A stretch of 64,000 nucleotides of DNA from Pseudomonas turukhanskensis (GTDB taxonomy: Bacteria > Pseudomonadota > Gammaproteobacteria > Pseudomonadales > Pseudomonadaceae): contig NZ_BSFN01000007.1 of NCBI RefSeq assembly GCF_027922365.1, positions 186,001-250,000 on the forward strand, in the 5' to 3' direction. Positions 45,362 to 53,535 of this stretch are shown here, piece after piece (position 1 is the stretch's first letter; each line of letters starts with the position of its first letter). The notes under the pieces are model-generated. The model made no database searches and was not told the origin of the DNA. It was given only the letters and a program-made list of their open reading frames with translations. The position numbers and the translations under genes are program-made.

Positions 45362-46186
45362 ATGGGCACCCTTTCGGTTAATCAAAGCAAACTGCAGAAA
45401 CGCCTGCGCCGTCAGGCCGGCGAGGCTGTTACCGACTTCAACATGATCGAAGACGGCGACAAGGTGATGGTCTGCCTGTCGGGCGGCAAAGACAGCTACA
45501 CGATGCTTGATGTGCTGCTGCACCTGCAGAAGGTGGCGCCGATCCAGTTCGAGATCGTGGCCGTGAACATGGACCAGAAGCAGCCGGGCTTCCCCGAACA
45601 TGTGCTGCCGCAGTACCTGCAAAGCATTGGCGTGCCTTACCACATCGTGGAAAAAGACACTTATTCGGTGGTGATGGACAAGGTGCCGGAAGGCAAAACC
45701 ACCTGCTCGCTGTGTTCGCGACTGCGTCGCGGCACGCTGTATACCTTCGCCGACGAAATCGGTGCGACCAAGATGGCGCTCGGGCATCACCGTGACGACA
45801 TTCTTGAAACCTTCTTCCTCAATATGTTCTACGGCGGCACGCTCAAGGCCATGCCACCCAAGCTGCGCGCCGACGACGGCCGCAACGTGGTGATCCGTCC
45901 GCTGGCCTACTGCAGCGAGAAAGACATCGAGGCGTACTCCGAGCTGCAAGGCTTCCCGATCATTCCGTGCAACCTCTGCGGCTCGCAGGAAAACCTGCAG
46001 CGCAAGGTGGTCAAGGAAATGCTGCTGGAGTGGGAGCGCAAAACCCCCGGCCGTACCGAGATCATGTTCCGCGCCCTGCAGAACGTGATGCCCTCGCAAC
46101 TGGCCGACCGCAAGCTGTTCGACTTCGAGAACCTGCGTATCGATGAAAGCGCGCCATCGCGTTTTCTGGATGTGATGAATCTGTGA
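45362..46186 (+). CDS. ttcA: tRNA 2-thiocytidine(32) synthetase TtcA
   Basis: A 274-residue PP-loop ATPase that thiolates cytidine 32 of certain tRNAs. It has the PP-loop SGGKDS (residues 40-45) and the paired cysteines C115xxC118 (TCSLCSR) and C203xxC206 (PCNLCGS) that hold the iron-sulfur cluster. [19 protein letters not shown] is a further family landmark. It is followed 43 bp later by the DNA glycosylase gene. Confidence 0.95.
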   Translation: MGTLSVNQSKLQKRLRRQAGEAVTDFNMIEDGDKVMVCLSGGKDSYTMLDVLLHLQKVAPIQFEIVAVNMDQKQPGFPEHVLPQYLQSIGVPYHIVEKDTYSVVMDKVPEGKTTCSLCSRLRRGTLYTFADEIGATKMALGHHRDDILETFFLNMFYGGTLKAMPPKLRADDGRNVVIRPLAYCSEKDIEAYSELQGFPIIPCNLCGSQENLQRKVVKEMLLEWERKTPGRTEIMFRALQNVMPSQLADRKLFDFENLRIDESAPSRFLDVMNL

Positions 46187-46229
46187 TCCACCAAGCGGCA
46201 CTTCGCCTCTCTATATAGAAGGACGCTGA

Positions 46230-46901
46230 ATGCGCGACTACAAATGGCTGAATGAGTACTGCCTGAATCGATTCGGCTCCCAAGCCAAACTTGACGCGCA
46301 ACTTCCAGTAGTCAAAACCCCGGCGCAATTGCGCAAAATCAGCGACGACCGTTATTTGTCGTTGATTGCCTTGCGGGTTTTCCGCGCCGGCCTCAAGCAC
46401 AGCCTGGTAGACGCCAAATGGCCGGCGTTCGAGCAGGTGTTCTTCGGTTTCGACCCGGAAAAGGTCGTGCTGATGGGCGCCGATCACCTTGAACGGCTGA
46501 TGCAGGACGCGCGCATTATTCGCCACCTGGGCAAGCTCAAGAGCGTGCCGCGTAACGCGCAGTTCGTATTGGATGTGGCGAAGGAGAAGGGCAGCTTCGG
46601 TGCGTTGATTGCCGACTGGCCGGTGACCGATATCGTCGGCTTATGGAAATACCTCGCCAAACACGGCAGCCAGCTGGGCGGGCTGTCGGCCATGCGGTTT
46701 TTGCGCATGGTGGGCAAGGACACGTTTATCCCGGCCGAGGATGTCGTTGCCGCGCTAAAAGCCCAGGGCATCATCGATAAACAGCCCACCAGCCTCAAAG
46801 AGCTGGCGGCGGTGCAAGCCGCGTTCAACACCTGGCATGAGCAGAGTGGCCGGTCCATGGCGCAGCTGTCATGGATGCTGGCGCACACCGTCAATCATTG
46901 A
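46230..46901 (+). CDS. DNA-3-methyladenine glycosylase I family protein
   Basis: A 223-residue protein of the adenine glycosylase (Tag) superfamily, in the longer Pseudomonas version: YKWLNEYCLNRFGS, YLSLIALRVFRAGLKHSLVDAKWPAFEQVFFGFDPEKV and RNAQFVLDVAKEKGSF, ending SWMLAHTVNH. It would excise 3-methyladenine in base excision repair. The zinc-binding cysteine near the N-terminus of classical Tag is not obvious, so this is a divergent subgroup. Confidence 0.82.
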   Translation: MRDYKWLNEYCLNRFGSQAKLDAQLPVVKTPAQLRKISDDRYLSLIALRVFRAGLKHSLVDAKWPAFEQVFFGFDPEKVVLMGADHLERLMQDARIIRHLGKLKSVPRNAQFVLDVAKEKGSFGALIADWPVTDIVGLWKYLAKHGSQLGGLSAMRFLRMVGKDTFIPAEDVVAALKAQGIIDKQPTSLKELAAVQAAFNTWHEQSGRSMAQLSWMLAHTVNH

Positions 46902-46915
46902 GCGAGGGGCGCGGT

Positions 46916-47674
46916 ATGGACGCACGCTTGATTCAGGCCCTGCAGAACGCCAAACGCATGCTGTTTATCACTGGCGCCGGGTTGTCAGCCGATTCCGGTT
47001 TGCCTACCTATCGCGGCCTGGGTGGACTGTACAACGGCGAAACGGCCGAAGGCATCCCCATCGAGGCGGCGCTTTCCGGGCCCATGCTGCAGCGCGACCC
47101 GGCGCTGTGCTGGAAATACCTGGCCGAACTGGGTCGCGCCTGTCTGAATGCCAAACCCAACGCCGGCCACTACGCCATCGCTGAAATGCAGCGGCGCAAA
47201 CCTGATTGCTGGGTATTGACGCAGAACATCGACGGTTATCACCGTCAGGCGGGGAGCGATCCGCAGCGTTTGATCGAGATACATGGCGAGCTGGCGCCGC
47301 TGTATTGCCAATCCTGTGGGGCGGTGAGTGACGAGCTGGCGGGCCACTTGGACCGCCCATTGCCACCGCAGTGCGAACAATGTGCGGGCATTCTCCGACC
47401 GCCGGTCGTTTTGTTTGAGGAAATGCTCCCGGAGAAAGCCATCGAAACGCTCTACCACGAGCTTCGCAAGGGGTTTGACCTGGTGATTGCGGTCGGCACC
47501 ACCGCCAGCTTTCCGTACATCGCCGAACCCGTGCTGCGCACCCGCCAGGCAGGGGGCTTTACCGTGGAAATCAACCCGCAGGACGGGGCTTTGAGCCCCT
47601 ATGTGGACGTGCACATCCGGGGAAAGGCGTTAGATGTGCTGCCGATACTACTGAGTCACACTCTGGCCAATTAA
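46916..47674 (+). CDS. NAD-dependent deacylase, sirtuin (SIR2/CobB-like)
   Basis: A 252-residue sirtuin: [18 protein letters not shown] (NAD site, about residues 17-34), [13 protein letters not shown] (about 102-114), catalytic His in [12 protein letters not shown], zinc ligands in CQSC and CEQC, then [13 protein letters not shown] and [15 protein letters not shown]. It removes acyl groups from lysines using NAD. Two sirtuins are common in Pseudomonas, and this could be either. The ATG at 46916, 15 bases after the preceding stop, is taken as start; it lies inside the short ttcA-glycosylase-sirtuin run. Confidence 0.9.
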   Translation: MDARLIQALQNAKRMLFITGAGLSADSGLPTYRGLGGLYNGETAEGIPIEAALSGPMLQRDPALCWKYLAELGRACLNAKPNAGHYAIAEMQRRKPDCWVLTQNIDGYHRQAGSDPQRLIEIHGELAPLYCQSCGAVSDELAGHLDRPLPPQCEQCAGILRPPVVLFEEMLPEKAIETLYHELRKGFDLVIAVGTTASFPYIAEPVLRTRQAGGFTVEINPQDGALSPYVDVHIRGKALDVLPILLSHTLAN

Positions 47675-47741
47675 ATTTGCATATAACCGTTATGGAAGGC
47701 ATATTCGCGCCTTCATTCATTTTTCACCCACGGTCGTGCCC

Positions 47742-48365
47742 ATGCTAAAACGCTCTGCACCCCTCGTGCCCCTCGCACTCTCAGTGTTCCTTGTGGCATG
47801 CGCCGGCACTCAGCCGGCCCCGCAAGTGGCTGAAATGCCTCAGCAAAACGTCAGCCAACAGATGGTTGAAGACGACGACGGCCTCGACCCGTTGCCGGAT
47901 TTTGCTCAAGACCAACCCTACGAACTCCCGTCTTTCGCTGACAGCATCCTGGCCCACGGCCTGTCGCTGGTGGGCACCCGCTACCGCTTCGGTGGTACCT
48001 CGGCCAACACCGGCTTCGACTGCAGCGGCTTTATCGGCTACCTGTTCAAGGAAGAGGCGGGCATGAGCCTGCCGCGCTCCACCCGCGAAATGATCAACCT
48101 CGATGCGCCGCTGGTAGCCCGTGATGACCTGCAGCCGGGCGACCTGTTGTTCTTCAGCACCCGTGGTCGTGGCCGCGTGAGCCACGCCGGCATCTACCTG
48201 GGCGATGACCAGTTCATTCACTCCAGCAGCAGCAAGAGCGGCGGTGTACGGGTAGACAGCCTGGACGACAAATACTGGAGCCGTACCTTTATCGAAGCCA
48301 AACGTGCCCTGGCACTGGCCTCGGTGAACACAGCCCAAGTCACCCGTAACCCGCTGCACCCGTAA
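47742..48365 (+). CDS. NlpC/P60 lipoprotein endopeptidase (paralogue 1)
   Basis: A 207-residue C40 peptidase with a lipoprotein signal (FLVACAG, Cys20). The catalytic Cys94 is in FDCSGFIGYL and His148 in RVSHAGIYLGD. It cuts the gamma-D-Glu to diaminopimelate bond in peptidoglycan stem peptides. It is anchored by lipid in the envelope. It is followed by a terminator and a REP pair, then a shorter paralogue. Confidence 0.92.
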   Translation: MLKRSAPLVPLALSVFLVACAGTQPAPQVAEMPQQNVSQQMVEDDDGLDPLPDFAQDQPYELPSFADSILAHGLSLVGTRYRFGGTSANTGFDCSGFIGYLFKEEAGMSLPRSTREMINLDAPLVARDDLQPGDLLFFSTRGRGRVSHAGIYLGDDQFIHSSSSKSGGVRVDSLDDKYWSRTFIEAKRALALASVNTAQVTRNPLHP

Positions 48366-48381
48366 GCGCGCAGGCTGAATA

Positions 48382-48411
48382 ACAAAACCCCCGATTTTCG
48401 GGGGTTTTGTG
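48382..48411 (+). terminator. Rho-independent terminator
   Basis: ACAAAACCCCCGA-TTT-TCGGGGGTTTTGT, a long perfect stem with TTTTGT in its 3' arm, directly after the first NlpC/P60 gene. Confidence 0.85.
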
Positions 48412-48433
48412 TTTTCAATGTGCACCACCTTCT

Positions 48434-48504
48434 GTAGGAGCGGCTTCAGCCGCGATGCTCTAGAACCCGCCATCTGCAGGAATCGCGGCTAAAGCCGCTC
48501 CTAC
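48434..48504. repeat. REP pair (GTAGGAGCGGC family)
   Basis: GTAGGAGCGGCTTCAGCCGCGAT at the left and its near-exact inverted copy ATCGCGGCTAAAGCCGCTCCTAC at the right, 71 bp overall. It separates the two NlpC/P60 genes. Confidence 0.85.
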
Positions 48505-48589
48505 GGGCTGGCGTTTTTGCCAGCCAGCCCTTGCGCAGCGCGCCTCTGGCGGGCAGAGTACGCCGAACTACCTCTGAGCCGCCTCGCTT

Positions 48590-49114
48590 ATGCCCGCTCC
48601 GGCCCGTGTCATCCTCGTCTTGCTCGCTGCGCTGCTTTCGGCATGCGCCAGTTCCCCACCCCCGACAAAACCCATCGTCTACGCACCGCCCAGTGCTGAG
48701 CAGCCGGCTGCGGCGGATGATGTGTTGTTTCGCGCCCTTGGTCTGGTGGGTACGCCGTACCGCTACGGTGGCAATACGCCGGACAGCGGCTTCGATTGCA
48801 GCGGCCTGATCGGCTACGTGTACCGCGACGCCGCCGGCATTGCCCTGCCGCGCTCCACCCGCGAACTCATCAGCCTGCGCGCCCCGAGCGTAAAACGTGA
48901 AGCGCTGCAGGCTGGCGATCTGGTGTTTTTTGCCACGGCAGGCGGCGGCAAGGTTAGCCATGCGGGCATCTACGTGGGCGAAGGACGGTTTGTGCACGCG
49001 CCATCCAGTGGCGGAACGGTTCGCCTGGACAGCCTGTCCACCGCCTACTGGTTGAAAAGTTATATCGACGCCAAGCGCGTTCTGAGTCCCGACCGGCTGG
49101 CACGCACGCCGTGA
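48590..49114 (+). CDS. NlpC/P60 lipoprotein endopeptidase (paralogue 2)
   Basis: A 174-residue C40 peptidase with a lipoprotein signal (LLSACAS, Cys19), catalytic Cys70 in FDCSGLIGYV and His124 in KVSHAGIYVG. It is closely similar to the preceding NlpC/P60 protein over the catalytic domain, with a shorter linker, pointing to tandem duplication. The ribosome-binding site is weak. Confidence 0.9.
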   Translation: MPAPARVILVLLAALLSACASSPPPTKPIVYAPPSAEQPAAADDVLFRALGLVGTPYRYGGNTPDSGFDCSGLIGYVYRDAAGIALPRSTRELISLRAPSVKREALQAGDLVFFATAGGGKVSHAGIYVGEGRFVHAPSSGGTVRLDSLSTAYWLKSYIDAKRVLSPDRLARTP

Positions 49115-49170
49115 CCCGCCGGCGCCAATAGCTGCGCGCCGCACCCTTTTTTCTGCCCAGGATGGACTGC

Positions 49171-49833
49171 ATGACCGGTCGTACGCTCGCACTCGATGAT
49201 GCGCTGTACAGCTACCTGCTCGATGTGTCACTGCGTGAAACCCCGCTGCTCAAGCGCTTGCGCGAGGAAACCCAGGCGTTGCCCATGGCGCGTTGGCAAG
49301 TGGCGCCCGAGCAGGGGCAATTTCTTGCCCTGCTGGTAAAGCTCACTGGCGCCAAGCGCTTGCTGGAAATTGGCACCTTCACCGGCTACAGCGCCTTGTG
49401 CATGGCCAGCGCCTTGCCGGAGGACGGCCATTTGCTGTGTTGCGACCTGCCCGGCGACTACAACCACATTGCCCGCCGCTACTGGTTTCAAGCCGAGGTG
49501 CAGGAACGCATCGAACTGCGCCTGGCGCCGGCGCTGGAAACCCTCGGGCAACTGGAGCGGGAAGGGTGCGGCGAACGTTTCGACCTGATCTTTATCGACG
49601 CCGATAAGGCCAATTACCCCGTCTATCTCGAACATGCGCTGGCCCTGGTGCGCCAAGGCGGGGTGATCTTGTTCGATAACACGTTGTGGAGCGGTCGCGT
49701 ACTTGAACAGTCTCCCGACACTGCCGATACACGTGCTATCCAGGCTCTGAACCGCCGCTTGAAGACCGACCAGCGTATCGACCTGTCGCTGCTGCCCATT
49801 GGCGATGGACTCACGCTGTGCCGTAAACGCTAG
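49171..49833 (+). CDS. Class I SAM-dependent O-methyltransferase
   Basis: A 220-residue protein of the catechol/caffeoyl-CoA O-methyltransferase type: LLEIGTFTGYSALCMA (SAM loop), LLCCDLPG, FDLIFIDADKANYPVYLEHAL (metal-binding Asp) and GVILFDNTLWSGRV. It methylates catechol-like hydroxyls with a divalent metal. An ATG three codons earlier (49162) is also possible, but CAGGA is better placed for 49171. Confidence 0.9.
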   Translation: MTGRTLALDDALYSYLLDVSLRETPLLKRLREETQALPMARWQVAPEQGQFLALLVKLTGAKRLLEIGTFTGYSALCMASALPEDGHLLCCDLPGDYNHIARRYWFQAEVQERIELRLAPALETLGQLEREGCGERFDLIFIDADKANYPVYLEHALALVRQGGVILFDNTLWSGRVLEQSPDTADTRAIQALNRRLKTDQRIDLSLLPIGDGLTLCRKR

Positions 49834-49840
49834 TCCGCCG

Positions 49841-50161
49841 ATGCCTGAGCCGATACGCCTGCCACCCCAACCCGACCGGTGCGAGCTGTGCCGCCGCCCG
49901 GTGCCGCTCACCCGTCACCACCTGATACCCAAAGCGCTGCACAACAAACCCTACGTACAAAAACAGTTCGCAAAGAGCGAACGTATAACTGCCACGCTAT
50001 GGGTATGCCGAGCGTGCCATAACCAGATTCATAAGTTGTTCAGCGAAAAAGAACTGGCCCTGACCTACAACAGCCGCGAGGTATTGCTCAGCGACGAGCG
50101 CTTGCAGACGTTTGTGCAGTGGTTGGCCATCAAGCCGCCGGGTTTCATGCCGCGGCATTGA
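49841..50161 (+). CDS. HNH endonuclease-like protein
   Basis: A 106-residue protein with a zinc-finger HNH core: CELCRRPV, LTRHHLIPKALHN, WVCRACHNQIHKLF. Two CxxC pairs and the HH...H catalytic arrangement are intact. It sits 7 bases after the methyltransferase stop and is likely co-transcribed. The role is unknown; such small HNH proteins are conserved in Pseudomonas. Confidence 0.82.
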   Translation: MPEPIRLPPQPDRCELCRRPVPLTRHHLIPKALHNKPYVQKQFAKSERITATLWVCRACHNQIHKLFSEKELALTYNSREVLLSDERLQTFVQWLAIKPPGFMPRH

Positions 50162-50217
50162 TGGGGTGGCAACATGCTTCGACGCTTCAGCCCCGATAGA
50201 TTTCGAACCCACCGCAA

Positions 50218-50868
50218 TCAATCATCCGGATCGACAATCCCTTCGCGCACCGCATACAGCACCAACCCCGCCACATCATGAATATGCAGGCGCTTCATGA
50301 TCTGCGCCCGATGCGCTTCCACCGTTTTCACGCTCAGGCCCAAACCTTCGGCGATCAGCCGGGTGGTCACGCCACGGCTGATCAGACGCAGAATTTCAAT
50401 CTGCCGCTCGGTCAGGCTCTGCGCCGCTGGCACATGGGGCTGTGAGCGGGCCAGCGCCTGTTCGATCACCGGCTCGGCAATCGCCGAGCTCAAATAGCGT
50501 TGGCCACGGCCCACTGCGTTCAGGGCCTGGTGCAGCTCGTCCACGGCGGCGTCTTTCAGGAGGTAGCCACGCGCGCCTTTCTCCAAGGCGGATAACACCA
50601 CCTCCGCTTCGGCATGCATCGACAGCATCAGCACCCGCGCGTCAGGCACGGCGATGGCCAATTCCTGCAAGGCTTCCAGTCCGCTGACGCCGTGCATGGA
50701 TACGTCCAGCAGAATGATGTCCGGCTGCAGCTGCCGGGCCATCTGCACGGTCTGCCGGCCATCCTCGGCTTCGCCCACCACTTCATAACCCGGCAGCGTG
50801 TTGACCATCGCGCGCACGCCGACGCGGATCAGCGCGTGATCATCGGCGAGCAGCAGCCGGCAGCTCAT
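50218..50868 (-). CDS. NarL/FixJ-type response regulator
   Basis: A 216-residue regulator: receiver domain with DD at positions 9-10, phospho-acceptor Asp55 in IILLDVSMHG and Lys in YLLKDA, then a LuxR-type HTH (LTERQIEILRLISRGVTTRLIAEGLGLSVKTVEAHRAQIMKRL, about residues 148-190). No cognate kinase is adjacent. It lies downstream of the chemosensory operon on the same strand after 235 bp. Its start lacks a ribosome-binding site and overlaps the stop of a 19-codon open frame that has one. Confidence 0.9.
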   Translation of the reverse strand: MSCRLLLADDHALIRVGVRAMVNTLPGYEVVGEAEDGRQTVQMARQLQPDIILLDVSMHGVSGLEALQELAIAVPDARVLMLSMHAEAEVVLSALEKGARGYLLKDAAVDELHQALNAVGRGQRYLSSAIAEPVIEQALARSQPHVPAAQSLTERQIEILRLISRGVTTRLIAEGLGLSVKTVEAHRAQIMKRLHIHDVAGLVLYAVREGIVDPDD

Positions 50869-50924
50869 GGCAAGGCGCGGCGGCGGGTAGGGCAGGTCGG
50901 CAGATGGCAGACGAAATGCGGCAT
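50865..50924 (-). CDS. Possible 19-codon leader peptide of the response regulator
   Basis: A short frame (MPHFVCHLP...RRRALP) with AGGAGT 6 bases before its ATG. Its TGA overlaps the response-regulator ATG (ATGA). The regulator itself has no Shine-Dalgarno sequence, so its translation is probably coupled to this leader. Purely sequence-based; not a recognised family. Confidence 0.45.
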   Translation of the reverse strand: MPHFVCHLPTCPTRRRALP

Positions 50925-50942
50925 GGCCAGACTCCTGTCGTG

Positions 50943-50963
50943 GTTGTCGCCTGCGGCGACAAC
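50943..50963. promoter_or_regulatory. Hairpin between cheB and the response regulator
   Basis: GTTGTCGCC-TGC-GGCGACAAC, 9-bp perfect stem, 19 bases upstream of the leader-peptide start. No T-tract on either side. It may be a 5'-leader structure or a weak terminator. Confidence 0.4.
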
Positions 50964-51076
50964 GCCAAAGGCAAGGCTCGACGCGGCCCTGCTTATGTAG
51001 CAGTGAGTCGCAGGGAGGCGGGAAGGTTCGCTTGAATGTGGGTGCCGTTTATCCGGGAACACTCGGCGAGCTCAGC

Positions 51077-51107
51077 GGCGGATACGCCTTTGGCGTATTC
51101 GCCCTAC
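51077..51107. repeat. GTAGGGCGAATA palindrome carrying the cheB stop
   Basis: GGCGGATACGCC-TTT-GGCGTATTCGCC hairpin (one G-T-type mismatch) continuing into CTAC. On the minus strand it reads GTAGGGCGAATACGCC, and the TAG is the cheB stop codon. The arm is identical to both arms at 33809-33891. Confidence 0.8.
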
Positions 51108-52186
51108 GGGGCGCGCCCGTACTGGATGATGACTTTCGGCAGGTTGCCGAGGGCCTCGGTGCTCTGCGCCGCCTCCAGCCGAAGCGCCTCCTTGGGCATG
51201 CCAAACACCACGCAACTGGCCTCATCCTGCGCAATGGTCCTGGCGCCGGCTTCGCGCATGGTCAGCAAGCCCCGAGCACCGTCATCGCCCATGCCCGTCA
51301 TGATGACGCCCAGGGCGTTATGACCGGCATGTTTGGCCACCGAGCGAAACAGCACGTCCACGGAGGGTTTGTGCCGGTTTACCGGCGGCCCATCGATTAC
51401 CTCCACGAAATACTGCGCGCCACTGCGCTTGAGCTGCATATGTTTGCCGCCCGGCGCTACCAGGGCCAGTCCTGGCCGCACGCGGTCCATGTGCTTGGCT
51501 TCGCGCACGTCAATGGCGCAGATGCTGTCCAGGCGCTGGGCGAAGGCGGCGGTGAATTTCTCCGGCATATGCTGAACGATCACGATACCGGGGCAGCCCG
51601 CCGGCAGTTGCCTTAGCACCACCTCCAGGGCCTGGGTGCCGCCGGTCGAGGTGCCGAGCGCTACCACGCGATCGGTGGTGGTCAGCGTCGGTTTTTCCGC
51701 TGTGTCTGGGGCGGCGACTTTGGGCGCCGTGGAAGAGGGCACAACAGGCGCCGCCGTGCGCGGCATGGCATGGGGCTGGCTGCGGGCGGCAATTTCGATC
51801 TGCCGAATCAGTTCGCCCGAGATCTGCTGCAAGCTGTCCTTGAGCCCCAGTTTGGCCTTGGTAAACACGCCCACGGCTCCGGCCGCCAGGGCTTCGAGGG
51901 TAATGGCCGCGCCGGCTTCAGTAAGGGTGGAGCAGATGATTGATGGCGTCGGCCGCTCGGCCATGATCTTGCGCAAAAAGGTGATGCCGTCCATGCGCGG
52001 CATTTCCACGTCCAGCACCAGCACATCGGGCCATTGCTTGCGCATTTTCTCCAGGGCAAACAGCGGGTCGGCGGCCTGGCCGATCACGTCGATGGTGGGG
52101 TGGCTGTGCAGGCACGCGGTCAGCACCTGTCGCACCAGCGCCGAGTCATCGACGATAAATACCTTGATCCGCGCGTTATGGGGCAT
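51104..52186 (-). CDS. cheB: Chemotaxis-type protein-glutamate methylesterase CheB
   Basis: A 360-residue CheB: receiver domain with DD at 13-14 and Asp59 in [13 protein letters not shown], a long Pro/Ala/Thr linker (about 135-170), and the methylesterase domain with catalytic Ser180 ([11 protein letters not shown]), His206 (IVQHMPEKF) and the Asp in [11 protein letters not shown]. It removes methyl groups from receptor glutamates when phosphorylated by CheA. It is the last gene of the operon, 18 bp after cheR. Its stop codon is in a palindromic repeat. Confidence 0.94.
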   Translation of the reverse strand: MPHNARIKVFIVDDSALVRQVLTACLHSHPTIDVIGQAADPLFALEKMRKQWPDVLVLDVEMPRMDGITFLRKIMAERPTPSIICSTLTEAGAAITLEALAAGAVGVFTKAKLGLKDSLQQISGELIRQIEIAARSQPHAMPRTAAPVVPSSTAPKVAAPDTAEKPTLTTTDRVVALGTSTGGTQALEVVLRQLPAGCPGIVIVQHMPEKFTAAFAQRLDSICAIDVREAKHMDRVRPGLALVAPGGKHMQLKRSGAQYFVEVIDGPPVNRHKPSVDVLFRSVAKHAGHNALGVIMTGMGDDGARGLLTMREAGARTIAQDEASCVVFGMPKEALRLEAAQSTEALGNLPKVIIQYGRAP

Positions 52187-52204
52187 CGGTTGAGTCCATG
52201 TTTC

Positions 52205-53014
52205 TTATTGGCGTTCAAATACGGAGGGGCGCAGGGTGAGCAGCGGCAGGTCGAAGCCGTGCAGGCTTTCGGCGTGCCCGATAAACAGCAAGCCGCCGGG
52301 GTTCAGGCGTTCCACCAGGCGCTGGGTGATGGCGCGTTTTTCGTCCTGGGCGAAATAGATCAGCACATTGCGCAGAAAAATCACGTCGAACGGGCCGACT
52401 CCCGTAGGCAGCGGCCGCATTAGATTCACCTCGGCAAAGGTCACCCGGTGGCGCAGTTCTTGGCTCATGCGAAACAACCCTTCGCTGTCTTGCACCCCGC
52501 GCTGGCAATGGCGCTTGAGCCAGCCCGGAGGAAAGTTATCGGCCTGTTCCATCGGGTAGGCACCGCGCCGCGCGGTTTCCAGCACACGGCGGCTGAGGTC
52601 GCTAGCGAAGATCGACCAGTCAGCGCTGCGCGCATGCTCGGCGGTCACCATCGCCATGGTGAACGCCTCCTGCCCGGAGGAGCTCGCCGCACTCCACATA
52701 TGCACCGGCCGGCGCTGTTGCCCCAGCCATTCACCCAGCACCTGAAAATGCTGGGGCTCGCGGAAAAAGTAGGTTTCGTTGGTGGTCAGCAAATCGATCA
52801 CCAGCCGCCGTTCTTCCTGCTCGCGCGGGTCGTTGAGAATCTGCATATAGGCGCTGTAACTATCGAGGTCCAGCGCCCGCAGCCGGCACATCAGTCGCCC
52901 GGCCATCAGCGTGCGCTTTTGCTCGGCCATGCGAATGCCCGAAGCCTGCAGCATCATCTGCTGCAGGCCACGAAAATCGGCATCGCTGAGTTTTGGCAGG
53001 TGGGAAGTGGGCAT
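52205..53014 (-). CDS. cheR: Chemotaxis-type protein methyltransferase CheR
   Basis: A 269-residue CheR: N-terminal helical domain (LSDADFRGLQQMMLQASGIRM, MAGRLMCRLR), TTNETYFFREPQHF, the SAM-binding WSAASSSGQEAFTMAM (normally CSTGEEPYS-like, so degenerate), FASDLSRRVLETARRG, FDVIFLRNVLIYF and GGLLFIGHAESL. It methylates receptors using SAM. The ATG at 53014 overlaps the cheW stop by one base (TGATG); a TTG one codon earlier is not needed. Confidence 0.93.
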   Translation of the reverse strand: MPTSHLPKLSDADFRGLQQMMLQASGIRMAEQKRTLMAGRLMCRLRALDLDSYSAYMQILNDPREQEERRLVIDLLTTNETYFFREPQHFQVLGEWLGQQRRPVHMWSAASSSGQEAFTMAMVTAEHARSADWSIFASDLSRRVLETARRGAYPMEQADNFPPGWLKRHCQRGVQDSEGLFRMSQELRHRVTFAEVNLMRPLPTGVGPFDVIFLRNVLIYFAQDEKRAITQRLVERLNPGGLLFIGHAESLHGFDLPLLTLRPSVFERQ

Positions 53015-53520
53015 CAACTGGCCTGGCGGGCAAGGCTCAGCTGGCGGATATCGTCCAGCGACAGCACCCGGCGCACATCCAGCACAATGGTAAAACCGCG
53101 CTCATCGCGGGCCATGCCGGCAATAAAATCAGTATTGATGCCGGCGCCAAAGGGCGGTGCCGGCTCCACGCTGGCCAGGTCGATATCCAGCACGGCATCC
53201 ACCGCATCTACCACCAGGCCGATACGCTGTTCCTGCTCATCCAGCGTCAGCTCGATAATGACGATGCAGGTGCGCTTGTTGGCCACCGAGAGCGGCATGC
53301 CGAAGCGCGCCGCCAGGTCCAGCACCGGTACCACGTTGCCGCGCAGGTTGATCACTCCATGGATAAAGCTCGGCATCATCGGCACGGTGGTCACGTGGCC
53401 GTATTCGATAATCTCGCGCACCAGTTCGATAGGCAGCGCATAGCGCGCCTCGCGAACCCGGAACGACAGGTGCTGCACGCTGCCGGGTACGGCGGCAGCG
53501 CTGGCTTGTAGGTGAGGCAT
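53014..53520 (-). CDS. cheW: Chemotaxis-type coupling protein CheW
   Basis: A 168-residue CheW coupling protein: FRVREARYALPIELVREII, MPSFIHGVINLRGNVVPVLDLAARFGMP, RTCIVIIEL, and IGLVVDAVDAVLDID. It bridges receptors and CheA. It lies 15 bp after the MCP gene and overlaps cheR by one base. Confidence 0.93.
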   Translation of the reverse strand: MPHLQASAAAVPGSVQHLSFRVREARYALPIELVREIIEYGHVTTVPMMPSFIHGVINLRGNVVPVLDLAARFGMPLSVANKRTCIVIIELTLDEQEQRIGLVVDAVDAVLDIDLASVEPAPPFGAGINTDFIAGMARDERGFTIVLDVRRVLSLDDIRQLSLARQAS

Positions 53521-53535
53521 GCTGGCGTCCCGCGC

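Noticed and set aside
46916..47674. Variant sirtuin motif SGLPTYRG as a sign of novel activity
   Set aside because: Bacterial CobB-type sirtuins vary at this position (for example SGIRTFR in E. coli CobB), and all catalytic and zinc residues are present.
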